From assembly GCA_037127255.1 (NCBI GenBank), contig JBANSL010000018.1:16341175-16405174 (forward strand): a stretch of 64,000 nucleotides of DNA, read 5' to 3'. The stretch comes from Persicaria tinctoria. Lineage: Eukaryota; Streptophyta; Magnoliopsida; Caryophyllales; Polygonaceae. Under the pieces are notes generated by a model. The model was given only the letters and a program-made list of their open reading frames with translations. It ran no database searches and was not told the DNA's origin. Below are positions 32,447-44,099 of the stretch, in pieces. The stretch's first letter is position 1. Each line of letters opens with the position of its first letter. The position numbers were made by a program, and so were the translations under genes.

Positions 32447-35400
32447 GAACTTTTTTTACGCAGACAACAGTAGGAAGGTTTTGCTAAAAACGCAAGACAC
32501 TTCCTTAATCATTTTGTTAAATGATGTTACAAAAGATCCCTATTATAAGGGAGTGTGGACAAATTATAATTTCTTGTGCTTTTAGCGATACAATTCGCTA
32601 CCTTATTTGCTTCTCTATACCAATGTCTGAATTGAATATGATCAAAGGAATCTAAGAGTAGGTTGATCTTCTCAACATGATGCATAATTTCCCACATGAT
32701 ATTACTATTTTCTCTAATTCCCTTTATAACTTCCAAGTTGTCCCCTTCAATGATGAAATTTCATAATCCTCTGGAGACAGCTTGCTGCATTCCAACACAA
32801 ACTGCAAAAGCCTCTGATGGAGAGCTGAACCTTTCGTGTCTCCTGATAAAAAATATCGATAACCTAGCCGTCGGAGTCCCTGGTGACTCCCCCACATGGC
32901 ACGTACACACCAATGGAATTAACCGAGTCATCTACGTTAATTTTGATGATAGCTCCTTATAGTTTGTTCCATTTAGCTTTTAATCTTTTGGTTTTCCTTT
33001 TCATTTTTCCATATTTACACTTGTCAAGTTCTAATCGATCTGTTATATTACATATAGTTTTTGAACCATAGATGATGCAGCTTCCAAATTTTTGTTGCTA
33101 AAAATGACCCCGTTTATAGTTTCCCATACTGTTTGCCAAATGAAACAAAGGTCTTCAAAATGTGAATTTTCGTGTCTAATTATCACAATATCTTCTATCG
33201 ACGGGTTCCTTCCTCTTAAACTTAGAAAGGATATACCTGTCAATTTTTCATAACCCAAGATTACTGATTTGGTGATTCGACAATTTAAAGATAGATGATG
33301 AGTATCCTCATCCTCAGAGTCACAGAGGCAACACTGAGATGGGACTCTGTTAATGTACCTCTTTAGCCTAACCTTTGTTGGTAAACCATCAATTGCACTT
33401 TCCCATACCAAATCTTTAGTCTATGTGGTATAATTAGTTTTTAAATCCAACTATAGTCGGTTTCACCTTGTTGTCTGAGGCTTGTTATTTTGGTTGTGGA
33501 TTTAGTTGTGAATTTTCCGTTGGGGTTTGGTTTCCAAATTAATTTATTTGTAGTATCCCACTCCGGGATTTGAATTTCTAATGTTTTTTTTAATTATACG
33601 TTGTGGGAATAATTGATTTAGGACTGTTAAATTCCACTGTTTTTGTAGAGTGATTAATTGTGCTACTTTCATTTCGGGGACATGGTGATTATTTAAATCT
33701 TGATCAGGGATCCCTGGTCTTCCCAAACATTTATAGATTCCCCATTTTCAATTACCCATAAGAGGCCACGGTGGAATTGATCTCGTAGTTGCAGCAGTCT
33801 TCCAAATTGCCAAGAAGTATTTTTGTTTGTTCTTTGTCTAATTGTTTCGGTTTGGAGGTATTTTTCTTTTATAACTCTAACCCAAATGTTATTCTGATCC
33901 ATATATAATTTCCAGAGCAGCTTCATATGCAAACTTATATTCATTTCTTCAGCATTATGTTTTGAATCCAAGACCCCCTTGACTTTTTGCTTTGCATATA
34001 TTTTCCCAACTAATCAAAGGGTATATCATTGTGAATTGTGATTATAGTTTATTCCAGAAGAACTGTTTATTTACTTGATCAATTAGATTGAGTATTCCTT
34101 TTGGTAATAAAAAAATTTACATTAGATAGTTTGTCTTGGAGCTGAGATTAGCTTAAATAAGAACATCTCTCCCTGCCTGAAAAAGTGTGGATGCTCTCCA
34201 TTTTGATAGTTGCTTTTTAAGGTTGTCGATAGCCTCTTCAAAGACGCAAATTTTCACTCTTATACTAATGAGAGGTATATCTAGGCATTTTTCCAACACT
34301 TTTGATATTGTAATTCACATTTGTTGAGCTAGAGATCTTGCCAGTGCCATATTAACATCAGTATTCTAAAAATCGCGCCTAGGCGCCAGGCGGGAGGGCA
34401 CCTAGGAATTTTTAAGCGCGCCTAGGTGGCCTTTTAGGCGGAATTCCACCTATGCACCGCCTAGTCCCACCTAGGCGCCGCCTAGACTCCGCTTAGGCCC
34501 GCCTAGTCCCGTCTAGGCGCCGCCTAGGACCGCCTAACCCAACGATTATTCAGTTTTAGCTTCTAGGCATGTGATTAGTCGACTTAGGGTTGTTTTTATC
34601 ACCCAAGTCGGGATGTATTTGTCATTGAGTCGAACCTATTGTTTTAGATTTTAGGAAGTTTAGAGTCACTAGTCGGATGCGTACTTTTTGTGTTTATTTA
34701 CTTTGGTGTTAGTTAAGCACCCAAAATTTGGGTTTATAAGTGATATTATAAATTATTATTATATTATATGTGTTACTGACATGTGGTATGCGTTAAAATA
34801 TAAGGAAATAATCATGTTTGTTCTAAGTCCGCATAGGCACCCACCTCGCTGCCTAGGCGCTAGGCGGCCACTCATCGCCTAGCGGCCGCCTAACGCCTTT
34901 TTGAACATTGATTAACATTCACGGAAACCTGAAGATCGGGAGCTCTTATATATTATAGTTTATCACTAGTCCAGACAAATTTGAGAAGTTAATTATCATA
35001 TTTTGGACAATATGAAGACTCTTATGAGATGCATTTGCAAAGATAATTATGTCATCTGCAAACATGAGGAAGGAATCAGTGTTCCATTTTTTGTTAATTT
35101 GATTCCAATCAAAGTGTACGTCTTCCTGGAGAGCTTCTTCATGTAGTTCTCTTACTAGAGTTTCCATGACAATAACAAATATATAGGGTGGAAAGGGATC
35201 CCCCTATCTAATACTTCTGCTTGGTTTGAATTGTTTACCTGGATAGTTATTTACTAGAACTAAGAAAGTTGTAGTAGTAATGCATTTCATTACCCAGTCT
35301 ATCCACTTGGGTTGGAATCCAAACTTAATAAGCACTCCTTCAATATAATTCCAATTAATCTTATCGTAAGCTTTCTCCATATCTAAATTTAATGTCATCC

Positions 35401-35735
35401 AACCTTTTTTCCCTTTTTTCTTATGAAAACTGTGAAATATTTCATGAGTGATTAGTGTGTTGTCTTGAATTGATCTTTCTTCAACAAAAGCCCCTTGAAA
35501 AGGGTTAATAATTTTTGGGAGAATTGGTTTAAGTCTATTTGCTAACATTTTTATGATTATCTTATATATTGTGTTACACAGACTAATGGGTTAATAGTGA
35601 TTAATATTCGTAGGGTTATCTGTTTTAGGGATTAGAGCAATAAAGATCTGGTTGATTTTTTAGAGTAGATTTCTAGAGTGAAAAAATGCTTTAATTGCCT
35701 TACAAAGAGATGAGCCCACTATGAGTTAAAATAAA
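32447..35735 (-). mobile_element. Degenerate L1-type LINE
   Basis: Minus-strand order: RT palm (ALIPKTDNP near 35625; NLDMEKAYDKINW with the first catalytic Asp near 35370; a GDPLS box near 35195; FADDIIIFA at about 35060), the thumb, the EEMNISLHMKLLWKL segment (33950), the zinc segment CCLCDSEDED...LNC (33330) and an RNase H end (FRHWYREANKVAN, 32620). It ends in a short A run. There are many frameshifts and stops, including SIRstopGDP, so it is dead. It is a different family from the plus-strand LINE. A hAT MITE at 34359-34910 splits it. Confidence 0.85.
34359..34910. mobile_element. hAT MITE in the minus-strand LINE
   Basis: Termini CAGTATTCTAAAAATCG and, reversed, CAATGTTCAAAAAGGCG are imperfect inverted repeats. 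They are flanked by a perfect 8-bp duplication ATTAACAT (34351-34358 and 34911-34918). Both ends are packed with CGCCTAGGCG palindromes and GC-rich relatives, while the centre is AT-rich. Confidence 0.9.
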
Positions 35736-36290
35736 ACTAACAAGGATTCTTATAATATCTTTCAAAGTAACCCAATTAAGTTAGGATTTGGTTCAAACTA
35801 ACTAAAATCAAATATGATAATAAAAGGAGAAGATATCACTTTATCTAATTTTTTTAATTCAAATAAATTTTGTATTAACACTCATTCAACTCAGGTTTCC
35901 TTTAATAAAATTCTTTGAAAGTTTATCATGCTATTATTATATACTTGGATCAATTCAATGATATATTAATTATAAATTCCAAAGTCTAGTATGTTTTAAA
36001 ACTAAACTAAAATAAACTAGTTTTTTTTATTAACAAATCTAGTAAATTAATTTATTAATTGATTGCCTCAAAATAGTCTATATATTTTAAATCAATTATT
36101 AAAGTAAACTAATTATTAAACTTTTTGATCAAGTTTTATGCTTGTATATATCAATTAAAATTGTGATAGATTATTGAGAAATTTTGGTGAAATATCATCT
36201 TTTGCTAATTTAATTAGGTAATAAGCATCCTTCATTTGTTTTTTTAGCCATGCTAACACCTGTTTAAAGTTTTTTAGGTCGTTGGCCCCT
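35736..36290. other. AT-rich gene-free stretch
   Basis: Very AT-rich text with no frames, repeat ends or RNA signals that I can support. Confidence 0.5.
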
Positions 36291-38560
36291 TTCCTCTATC
36301 TCCTCTCTCAGTCGTGCTCGATCCCACTTTCTCTTTCATTCTCTAGTCAGATTCATGGTGGCAGTTCTCGATCTCTTTCTCTCTCAACCTCCGATGGCTC
36401 CGTTCGGAACGTTCCCATGGCATCTTGCTCGCCCTCTCCCTCTCTGTTCTGAGACACAAATTCCTCAAAACTCAAAATCGATTTGGCAGCAGGCTGCGGT
36501 ACTGATTCCTCCCGATTTCAACCCTGATTCTTCAAAACTCAAAACCAAATCCCCAATTTCCTCCCGAAATCACCTTTAATCATGTCGATGAATGGTTCCT
36601 GGCGTAAAGCACCTGCCTCCTCCAACGCTATGATGGGTTCGGACTTTGTAGGTGGTGCTCTGTCACCAGCTTCAACTCCTCAAACGCCTCCGCGTCCGCA
36701 AGCCCTGCCATTCATCCTCCTCTCGCTCTCATTCTCCAAGCCAAGTAGCGGTGGCGCCACCTCCTTCCAGATTGAGGCCATAGGCCGGAATCTCACAGGC
36801 GGATTTGAAGATTGGCGACGAGGTTTTGCTCAGTTGGGAGTACACGGAGGCGAATTGGACCCGAGCTTGATTTAGCGACAAGCCCTAAGGGCTCGGGGTT
36901 AGGTCGACAAGCCCCAATGATTTATCACATTCATTATATATTAAAATGTTGTCAATTTTGTCCATTCAAACACAAAATTAGACAATATAATATTGGGCTT
37001 TCTAGATTGATTGAAGTATAAATCCAATACATACTTAAAACGAGAGGTCCGATGAGCCCAAGTAATGTGCAGTATTGATTGTACAGTTTTCCACTGCTTC
37101 CCTTATCTATGGCAGTTAAGAAAAAAAATACATTTAAAAAATGTTCCCAAGCAGTTTTGTCGAACGTGGGTATGGAGAGGTTACTCAAATAACTACTTCT
37201 ATTCTCCTCTCTTTAAAAGCCTGCTGCTTCTGGGTACGGGGGTTTCCCTGCTTCTTCTTCAGAGCATCAGAAAAGTAGCAAATAAATCTCTTCCTCTTCA
37301 CGGGTTGTCCACCTGCAACCACAAGAACAAAACAGGAAAAAAATCAGCAAGAAGAAAAAGCGACAGCAACAAGGTAGTGGTTTTGATCGATCCATGTTCG
37401 GTTCTCGGAATCCCGCCCTTGAAAACCTCTGAGAGCTTTTCTCGTGGCCTGGGTTCCGGAACCATCAAATCGCTTAAACCATGCCAAAGTGCTGTCAAAA
37501 TTATGTCATTTGTCTTTTTGATTCTCAGAACCCCGCCCTTGAAAACCTCGAGAGAGCTTTTCTCGTGGCCTGGGTTCTAGAATCACGAAATCACCCTAAA
37601 TCGGGTCAAAGTGCTGCCGAAATTTTGAGAGACTCAATCAGCAAGTTCATCAATTTGCCAGGGCGGTTATCAAAAGTCGAATCCAGGCAGCCAAAACTCA
37701 AAATACAAAAGACCCTAAAAACCAGGACTCACTTCAGGCACAAATCCTCCCTAGTTGCTACCAAATTGCAACACAATGGACCCCTAAATGCTATGAATTT
37801 AGCCAATTGACAAAATTGAAATACAAGGGGAGCCATGATATCAGTTAGGTATAAAACAAATTCAGTGACTGAAATGCAGGGTCGACAGAAATCCAAATTG
37901 GTCAATTAAACATGTTCGGATTAGATCAATTTGAGTCTAACGCAAATCAAATCCCAAATCAGCCTACGCCTAGCAGAAAAGCTGAAATCTAAATTCAGAA
38001 GAGATAGAAATGACATACCAGGTTCAAGAGGTTGAAGCTATGGCTACCCACAGTCACACTCATCATTGTTGTGCTACGCTTCCTTCTTAAAAGCTCAAAG
38101 TTGAAGCCCCTTTGTCAATGTCAGATTTCCCGTCCCGGAGTCCCGATTGACCATTCCTGATTACTACCCAAAACGGGAACCCTAAAATTGCAAATTGCAA
38201 GGAAAAATCAGTTGAGCCTAGAAATTGGGTACCCAATTGGAACCGGATGTGAGCAAAATCCGAAATTAGGGCAAAAATCATTCAAACCCTAATTGAAATA
38301 GCAAATTTGTGATTGGGGAATTTCTGTCTTAGAACATACCGGCTTGAACGCAAATTGTCCTCGATTCGGAGTAGCAAAATGCAACTCGCTCTGCACTCCT
38401 CCGTTTTGGTTGCCCAGGGGCGAAACTCCAGGGTGACGGGCAAAAAAAATATTCGTTGCGGTCGAGAAGGGCAAGCTGCGTTGCTGATGGAGAGAGAGGT
38501 CGAGCGTGTGGAGAGGAAGAAACGCACAGCTGCTGTTGAGTAATTGATGAAAGGGAAATA
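36290..38560. other. Unassigned region with gene-like base composition
   Basis: GC content and codon-like text rise here. Plus-strand frames at 36355-36579 and 36582-36875 have no domain I know. On the minus strand, 38540-38030 reads like a 5' leader (CTCTCTCTCC, AGGGTTT) followed by a short possible first exon and a GT at about 38020. This could be a decayed host gene or a captured fragment. No product can be named. Confidence 0.35.
37388..37617. repeat. Two tandem copies of a ~130-bp unit
   Basis: The phrase CCCGCCCTTGAAAACCTC ... AGCTTTTCTCGTGGCCTGGG ... CAAAGTGCTG occurs at 37410-37495 and again at 37532-37615 with small changes. The unit period is about 125-130 bp. Confidence 0.75.
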
Positions 38561-38929
38561 GGGTTAGGCTAAACGTTAACTAACAGATAAGTTAACTGGG
38601 CTTCAAATCCAAGTGGGTTTCCTTGAAAAAAATCTAAAGTTATTTTAACAAGGAAACAAAAAGAGAGCAAACTATATGCTCGGCAAATTCCACTGATAAA
38701 AAAATATGCTCGGCAAATTTGAAACTAAGATTGTTCAATTGAGTAAACCAACCCACTAAATTATAGGAATTATGATGGGCACAAGTTAAGAATTCGAGTT
38801 TGATAAAAAAATATAAAATTAAACTCGTCAAAATTTTTTTGCCGATTAATTCGAGTGGGTCAATCTCAAGTCGGTTCCTAAAAAAAACGGAGTCAAAACC
38901 CTCAAATCAAGTTTCACTAAATATAAACT

Positions 38930-39520
38930 TGGTTTTGGGAAAGAACTACATAAGATTTGATCCCGTTCAAACGGGTATGTAGGAGGCTCGACATAAAGCA
39001 AAAAGCCCGTCGGGTTCAATCGCCAAATCCAAATTAAATCGGTCCGTTAAGAACTACGTAAAGACTTGACGCCGTAAAAACGGCTACGTACGTAACCCGA
39101 TATTAAATCTCAAAATATGTCGGGTACAGTCGCTAATCCCTAAATTCACTTTTAAAATGAAAATGGGGTTAAAATTAAATCTAAATTAAATACACATGAT
39201 TTTCTATGTAAGTGATAGTCGTTCAGTTGGGAAACCCTTCCGAGAAGGTGTGCTCAATTCATTCGGGTGATACACGAGAAAATCTCATGCATATGATAGT
39301 GTGACTTATGTTAGGGCTACCCTTCCGAGAAGGTGGGTCCTAATACGATCCAATGATGCATGAAAACCTTTAAGGGGGTAAAACAAATAAACCCAAACAC
39401 TCTGAACTACGTGAGGCTTGATTCTCTTCCAAAAAATACGTAGACAACCCGTTAAAATCCGGGTGCAGCCCAAATCACCAAAACCACCAAAATCTTGGTA
39501 TCGATACGACTTCGAATCAA
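38930..39520 (-). mobile_element. Ty3/Gypsy (Tat/Ogre-type) LTR-like segment
   Basis: Three successive, diverged units hold GAACTACRT...CTTGA, then TACGTA, then CCCG and GGGTNCAG. This wording is typical of the LTR ends of Tat/Ogre-lineage Gypsy elements. Orientation and ends are uncertain and there is no coding sequence. Confidence 0.4.
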
Positions 39521-39859
39521 GAGGATAACCAAAAGGGGTCAAACTCAAATATTAAAAATCAAATAAAATGTGTTGTACGATTATTGCGCATTTTTGTTCA
39601 AAAGTATCATCAATGACTAATTTGCTCACTTGTTTATCAATGATCAATGCTTAAGCGTGTTGTATGCTAGTGATGATATTCAACTTTCATCTTTATAATT
39701 ATATTTGAATTCTCCATTTTTTATTTATTTTTTGTGTCAATATTAGCTTACCATATGAAAGTGAAAATGGAGGAATTTGATTTTAGTTTTAGTTCTTTAT
39801 TTACCTTTGGAGCGACCGATTCCACGTTTTGATTCCATGTTTAAAGGTTCTCTGTCATC

Positions 39860-40470
39860 AATTATATAAAAATGTCACCAGAAGCAATTACGATTGTCAT
39901 CAATGAATAAAAGTCGTCAATAAAATATGTAAAAATCACATTTCATGCTCCTATATTATCAATTGTATAAAAAAAATGTGATAAAAATGTCATCAACAAA
40001 AGATGTCATCACAAATAATCGAGATAAATGAAGTGTAATCACAAATGTCATCGATGAATAAAAATATAATAAACATGTCACCACAAATGATTGCATCAAT
40101 GAAGTGGCATCAAACGATTTGATTAAAAAAAGTGGCATCAAATAATTACATTAGAAAAACGGTATTAAAACATTACTTTGAAAAGCTTGCATCACATTAT
40201 AGAAAAAATGTCATCAAAATACTACTTTGAAAAAATATGGCATCACGAGAAAAAAATATCATAAAAAATGACATAAAAAAGTGTCATCGGTAGTCAACAG
40301 TAAAAAAAAAATCAATGGTCCACGTGAAATCATAGTAAACAAAAAAATGTCATCAATGTTTGAAAAAGTGTCATTAAACCATTTCATTAGAAAAGTGGCA
40401 TCAAAGCGAAAATAAATTATAATAAAAAATGGCATCAAAGCGGAAAAAAATGGCATAAAAAAGGTGGCAT
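39860..40470. repeat. Interspersed array of a GTCATCA/GGCATCA motif
   Basis: Roughly twenty copies of TGTCATCA, TGGCATCA or one-base variants occur at irregular spacing, many preceded by A runs. It is not a tandem repeat. All copies lie on the same strand. Confidence 0.65.
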
Positions 40471-40980
40471 CATTTGTAAAAAAAAATCAAAAGAGTTGGT
40501 CAACGATGACCGGTTAACGTTGACCTTAATAGTCCATTTGGGAAGGGTGCTAGGTTAGCTAATTAATTTTATTTGGGTGCTAGTTAGCTAATTAGATCTT
40601 CATAATGTGCTAGTTGCCAAAATAACCCTAGATTATTTAATGCATCAATGTATAAAAATATAATTTTTTATTTGGCTACAAATGAAAGAGGTAATACAAT
40701 ATATCCATATATAACGAAATTGGGTAAAATCTTGTAAAAATATATCGATATCTAAATAAATTAGTAAAATCTTATCTTAAGCAATTGCTATATTAATTAA
40801 GTTATGTCAGATAAAAATTTGATAAAATCTTATCTTTAACGTATATCGATAAAAAAAATGGGATGACCTTTGGTTTATTTTAGAGTTTGAACTCGACAAA
40901 ACACGAATGACTAAATTATTTGACATTATCCAAAATCCAAATGACTCATAACTCGAATGCATGTTTGAACAAGAACTCAA

Positions 40981-41252
40981 ACCCAACCCACCCGATTGTT
41001 ACCTCAAGTCATGGGAAAGTTTTTGGGTCGTGTATGGGCAATAACTCAATAAGTGTCGGGTTATGTCGATATTTGTATAATTAATTTTCATGATTATAAG
41101 TTTTAAGATCCATTTTCTAGCTAACACGTGTAAAAGCTTAAGCCATTGTATACCAAAATAAATTATCATTTTTTTTCCAAGTCTTGTTAAAAAAATATTA
41201 AAATGAGAGCTTAAGCACTAACTATCCCTTCGTCAATCTCCTTTATACATGA
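40981..41252 (+). repeat. Direct repeat, first copy
   Basis: About 270 bp from ACCCAACCCACCCGATTG to CTTTATACATGAA recur at 42331-42606 with about 95% identity by eye. The copies lie 1.08 kb apart and do not start TG or end CA, so they are not LTRs of a standard element. Confidence 0.85.
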
Positions 41253-42330
41253 ATGGTGGACAATGATCCTGCTGGAACCTGCAATAAGCAACAAACTAGC
41301 TATAAAGCGTTAGTGGATGTAGGTCGAACTTGTTTTTGTGAAGGGGTTAGGGATGCGGTGAAACGTGGTATGGGAGCCACTGAATGAGAAACGTATTTGC
41401 CCCCGACAGAGATGTAGATCGTATCCGAGGCAACGCCCCCCAAGAATTTCACTGACTTCTCTCACATGTGCACTCGAAGGAGAGAAGATGGAACTGGAAC
41501 AGGCGCTCAGAACGGTGAAAGGGTAGGAGAAAACAGGAGAGGGAGAGAGGCGATTGTGTTTCGCTGTCGTTAAAAGCCAAGTCATTGATCCCTTTATATA
41601 GCTGCAAAATCAATCCTTAAGCCGCAAGCAAAAGAAAGATTTGAGTCTATCTTCAGAAGATCTTGACTTATCTAAAACCATTTGAAAGGATAATTTTGTA
41701 AAAATAAATCAAATGAAAAATAGATATTCGCGGATAAATACTAACAAGTTTATCCGTAATATCTTCGGCCTCAAGAAAAGATATTTTCTGCAAAGCTCCA
41801 TCTCATACTTTACCTCTAAGTGTAGGTAACGGAAGAGTCTCTTTAAAACCCTTTTAGGATACCCTTGAACATTCCATGTGGGATGGGGAAAGTCTAAGAG
41901 ACACCTTAAAACCACCTACTCTAGGCATTATATCCAAGGTTACACAGCACCTCCGATTGCATGCACTCGCTAAAGGAGGTTTGGAATCAATCAGGAACTC
42001 AGAACGTTTCTACAGAGAGGAAGAAGATGGGAAACTATCTCCCATCTCCTAAAACCTAAAACCCTTTTTAAGAGGAAGAGAACGTGTGTAAAAACACCAT
42101 ACTCTCCCATCAACTTAGGTAGTTGAGGACAATCCTCGAAAACAATTTTAATACCATTTTCCTTTCCTTTTAAATATGGATAAGTTTGCATAAAATAAAA
42201 CCTATCATAAAACCTTATTTAAGCATCCATTATAAAACCTTATTCAAACATTATTTTCAACATCTAGGTATTTACTTTTCGTTATTGTTAGTTCTAACTT
42301 CTAGTCAATATTATCAATAATATTACTCTC
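41253..42330. other. Segment between the direct repeats
   Basis: About 1.08 kb without a supportable gene. Frames at 41310-41585 and 41709-42191 (minus) are short and have no known domain. It may be an insertion or the remainder of a tandem duplication. Confidence 0.4.
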
Positions 42331-42606
42331 AGACCCAACCCACCCGATTGTTACCAAAATTTTTGGGTCGTGTATGGACAATAACTCAATAAGTGTCGGG
42401 TAATGTCGATATTTGTATAATTAATTTTCATGATTATAAGTTTTAAGATCCATTTTCTAGCTAACACGTGTAAAAGCTTAAGTCATTGTATACCAAAATA
42501 AATTATCATTTTTTTTTTCCAATTCTTGTTAAAAAAATATTAAAATGAGAGCTTAAGAGTTAAGACTAACTATCCCTTCGTCAATGTCCTTTATACATGA
42601 AGTCGT
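42331..42606 (+). repeat. Direct repeat, second copy
   Basis: Partner of 40981-41252. It runs on into the dispersed repeat shared with 10131-10265. Confidence 0.85.
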
Positions 42607-42862
42607 CGGAGAAATTTCCATTTCATTGCATGTAAATTTCTAAATTCTTGACAGATGTGCATATATAATTTCACATTCTTGGGGTCCACAAATGTTTAAG
42701 GACAAGGCATTAACTTTCCTACAACAGGTCATTTGTACGTACCTTTTGTATGCGCGTAAGCATTCATGTTGAAGGGATCTATTAAACTTCCTGACCTTAA
42801 ATTATTGAGGTGTATGTGGTTAACTCGGGTGGGTTACTATAGATGCCGGCATAGTTAGTAGG

Positions 42863-43080
42863 TTGTTAGAATTCTAGTTAGTTGCTCTGAGTTTGTATAT
42901 ATAGGATTGCTTAGCTTGTAAAGAAGTTAATATATCGATTCATAGTAAATACACAGAAAATCCTCCAAACCACTTCTCTCTCAATACAGATCTAAGCTCG
43001 TAGGAGATCAAGTGCAAGGTGTGCATGATCTTTGAAGGTAAAATCTCCTAGATCAGGAGACTTCATATGGTATCAGAGCA
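42863..43080 (+). mobile_element. Copia 5' LTR with primer-binding site
   Basis: TGTTAGAATTC begins an LTR of about 203 bp ending CTTCA at 43065. TGGTATCAGAGCA at 43068-43080 is the standard initiator-Met tRNA primer site of plant Copia elements. The LTR has its own TATATATAGG near 42894. No gag follows: the sequence turns into the 5' leader of the gene at 43210. Confidence 0.8.
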
Positions 43081-43209
43081 TCTGATTGTCTGTTCATGAA
43101 TTCTTTTTTTACTCAATAAATTACAAGAGAGTTTCTACCGAAAAAATAAATAAATTATAAGAGCTTATGTTTCTTGATCTTTTCGCTCTTCCTGATTGAT
43201 CGATCGATC

Positions 43210-43554
43210 ATGGGAAAACACTCTACGGAAGAAATTATATCCGCCATCTCTTTCATCACCGTGTTTTCGTTGCTACAATTTCCCTACGAGGAGATAGAGG
43301 GAAGCCCTGTACCGGCGATCATCTTTAGAGGCAGACCCTCCTACTTCCACGCCTTCGTATTAGGCCTCAACTTCGCCTTTTGTGGAGGTGTGATGACCGT
43401 TTTGCTCAAGCACTTGTATCCCAAGGTCGCTGATTTCTGTAGACTCGTCTCTCTTTCGTCGATGATCATAGCAGGCGGAATCTTTACTTGCTTGGCTGCT
43501 CCGTCGACTATTGGAGCATTGTTCGGCAAAGCTTCCTTGACTGCCACTGCTTGA
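43210..43554 (+). CDS. Small multi-pass membrane protein, copy 2
   Basis: Single exon of 114 residues, MGKHSTEE to SLTATA. The same three hydrophobic stretches and the same conserved loops (FRGRPSYFHAF, KHLYPKVADFCRL) as copy 1 at 4099 are kept. I chose this ATG because the paralog begins at the same MGK. An in-frame ATG at 43174 would add 12 residues not found in the paralog. Only about 35 bp of the 5' leader resemble copy 1. Beyond that lies a Copia LTR in the same direction, which may have become its promoter. An AATAAA signal occurs near 43733. The family is not recognised, and function is unknown. Confidence 0.75.
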   Translation: MGKHSTEEIISAISFITVFSLLQFPYEEIEGSPVPAIIFRGRPSYFHAFVLGLNFAFCGGVMTVLLKHLYPKVADFCRLVSLSSMIIAGGIFTCLAAPSTIGALFGKASLTATA

Positions 43555-44099
43555 ACGCATATGCAGCACTTCGATCAGTCGGTTAAGCTGCCTAAGCGAT
43601 TCGTATGTGTATGTATATGTATATATGTCATGTCGTGTCCTGACCTTCCACCATAAGTTAATCTTCTAATATATGTTTTTGTTTCTTGTAATGTTAAATA
43701 CAGTGTACGTGTAAACAGTAAACGCTACTTCAATAATAAACAACTATTCAAGACTGTGAATCTGTTACCCAAGTCACTTTTAATCCTTTTCATAATTAGA
43801 TCAATATATAAAATATTTGAAAAATATAAATAATATGTTTGATTATTCACTGCAAACTTCTGACCTTTTCCCCCCCTTTTTTCACACTTACAACTAATTG
43901 AAAAGCTCTCTGCTAGAAACCCTCCAAGTTGTTGAAGCTGATCGAAGGTCATGAAGGAGATAGCCAAGGAGTATCAGGTAGAATGGGACGTGATAGAGAC
44001 TGAGCAGGAGCTTCTCAAGCCTCCAGAAGAGCACATAGTATGCAACTCTCCTCATTTACTGATGCAGAACAAGATGTGATCAAGGAACTGAAGATTCCA

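Noticed and set aside
36355..36875. Two consecutive short frames as a host gene
   Set aside because: No domain, low-complexity Ser/Pro text, and no splice sites that join them into a longer product.
40981..42606. LTRs of a retrotransposon
   Set aside because: The repeats lack TG/CA ends, a primer site, a polypurine tract and a target duplication.
43174..43209. An earlier start for the second small membrane protein
   Set aside because: The extra 12 codons are absent from the paralog, whose start matches the ATG at 43210.
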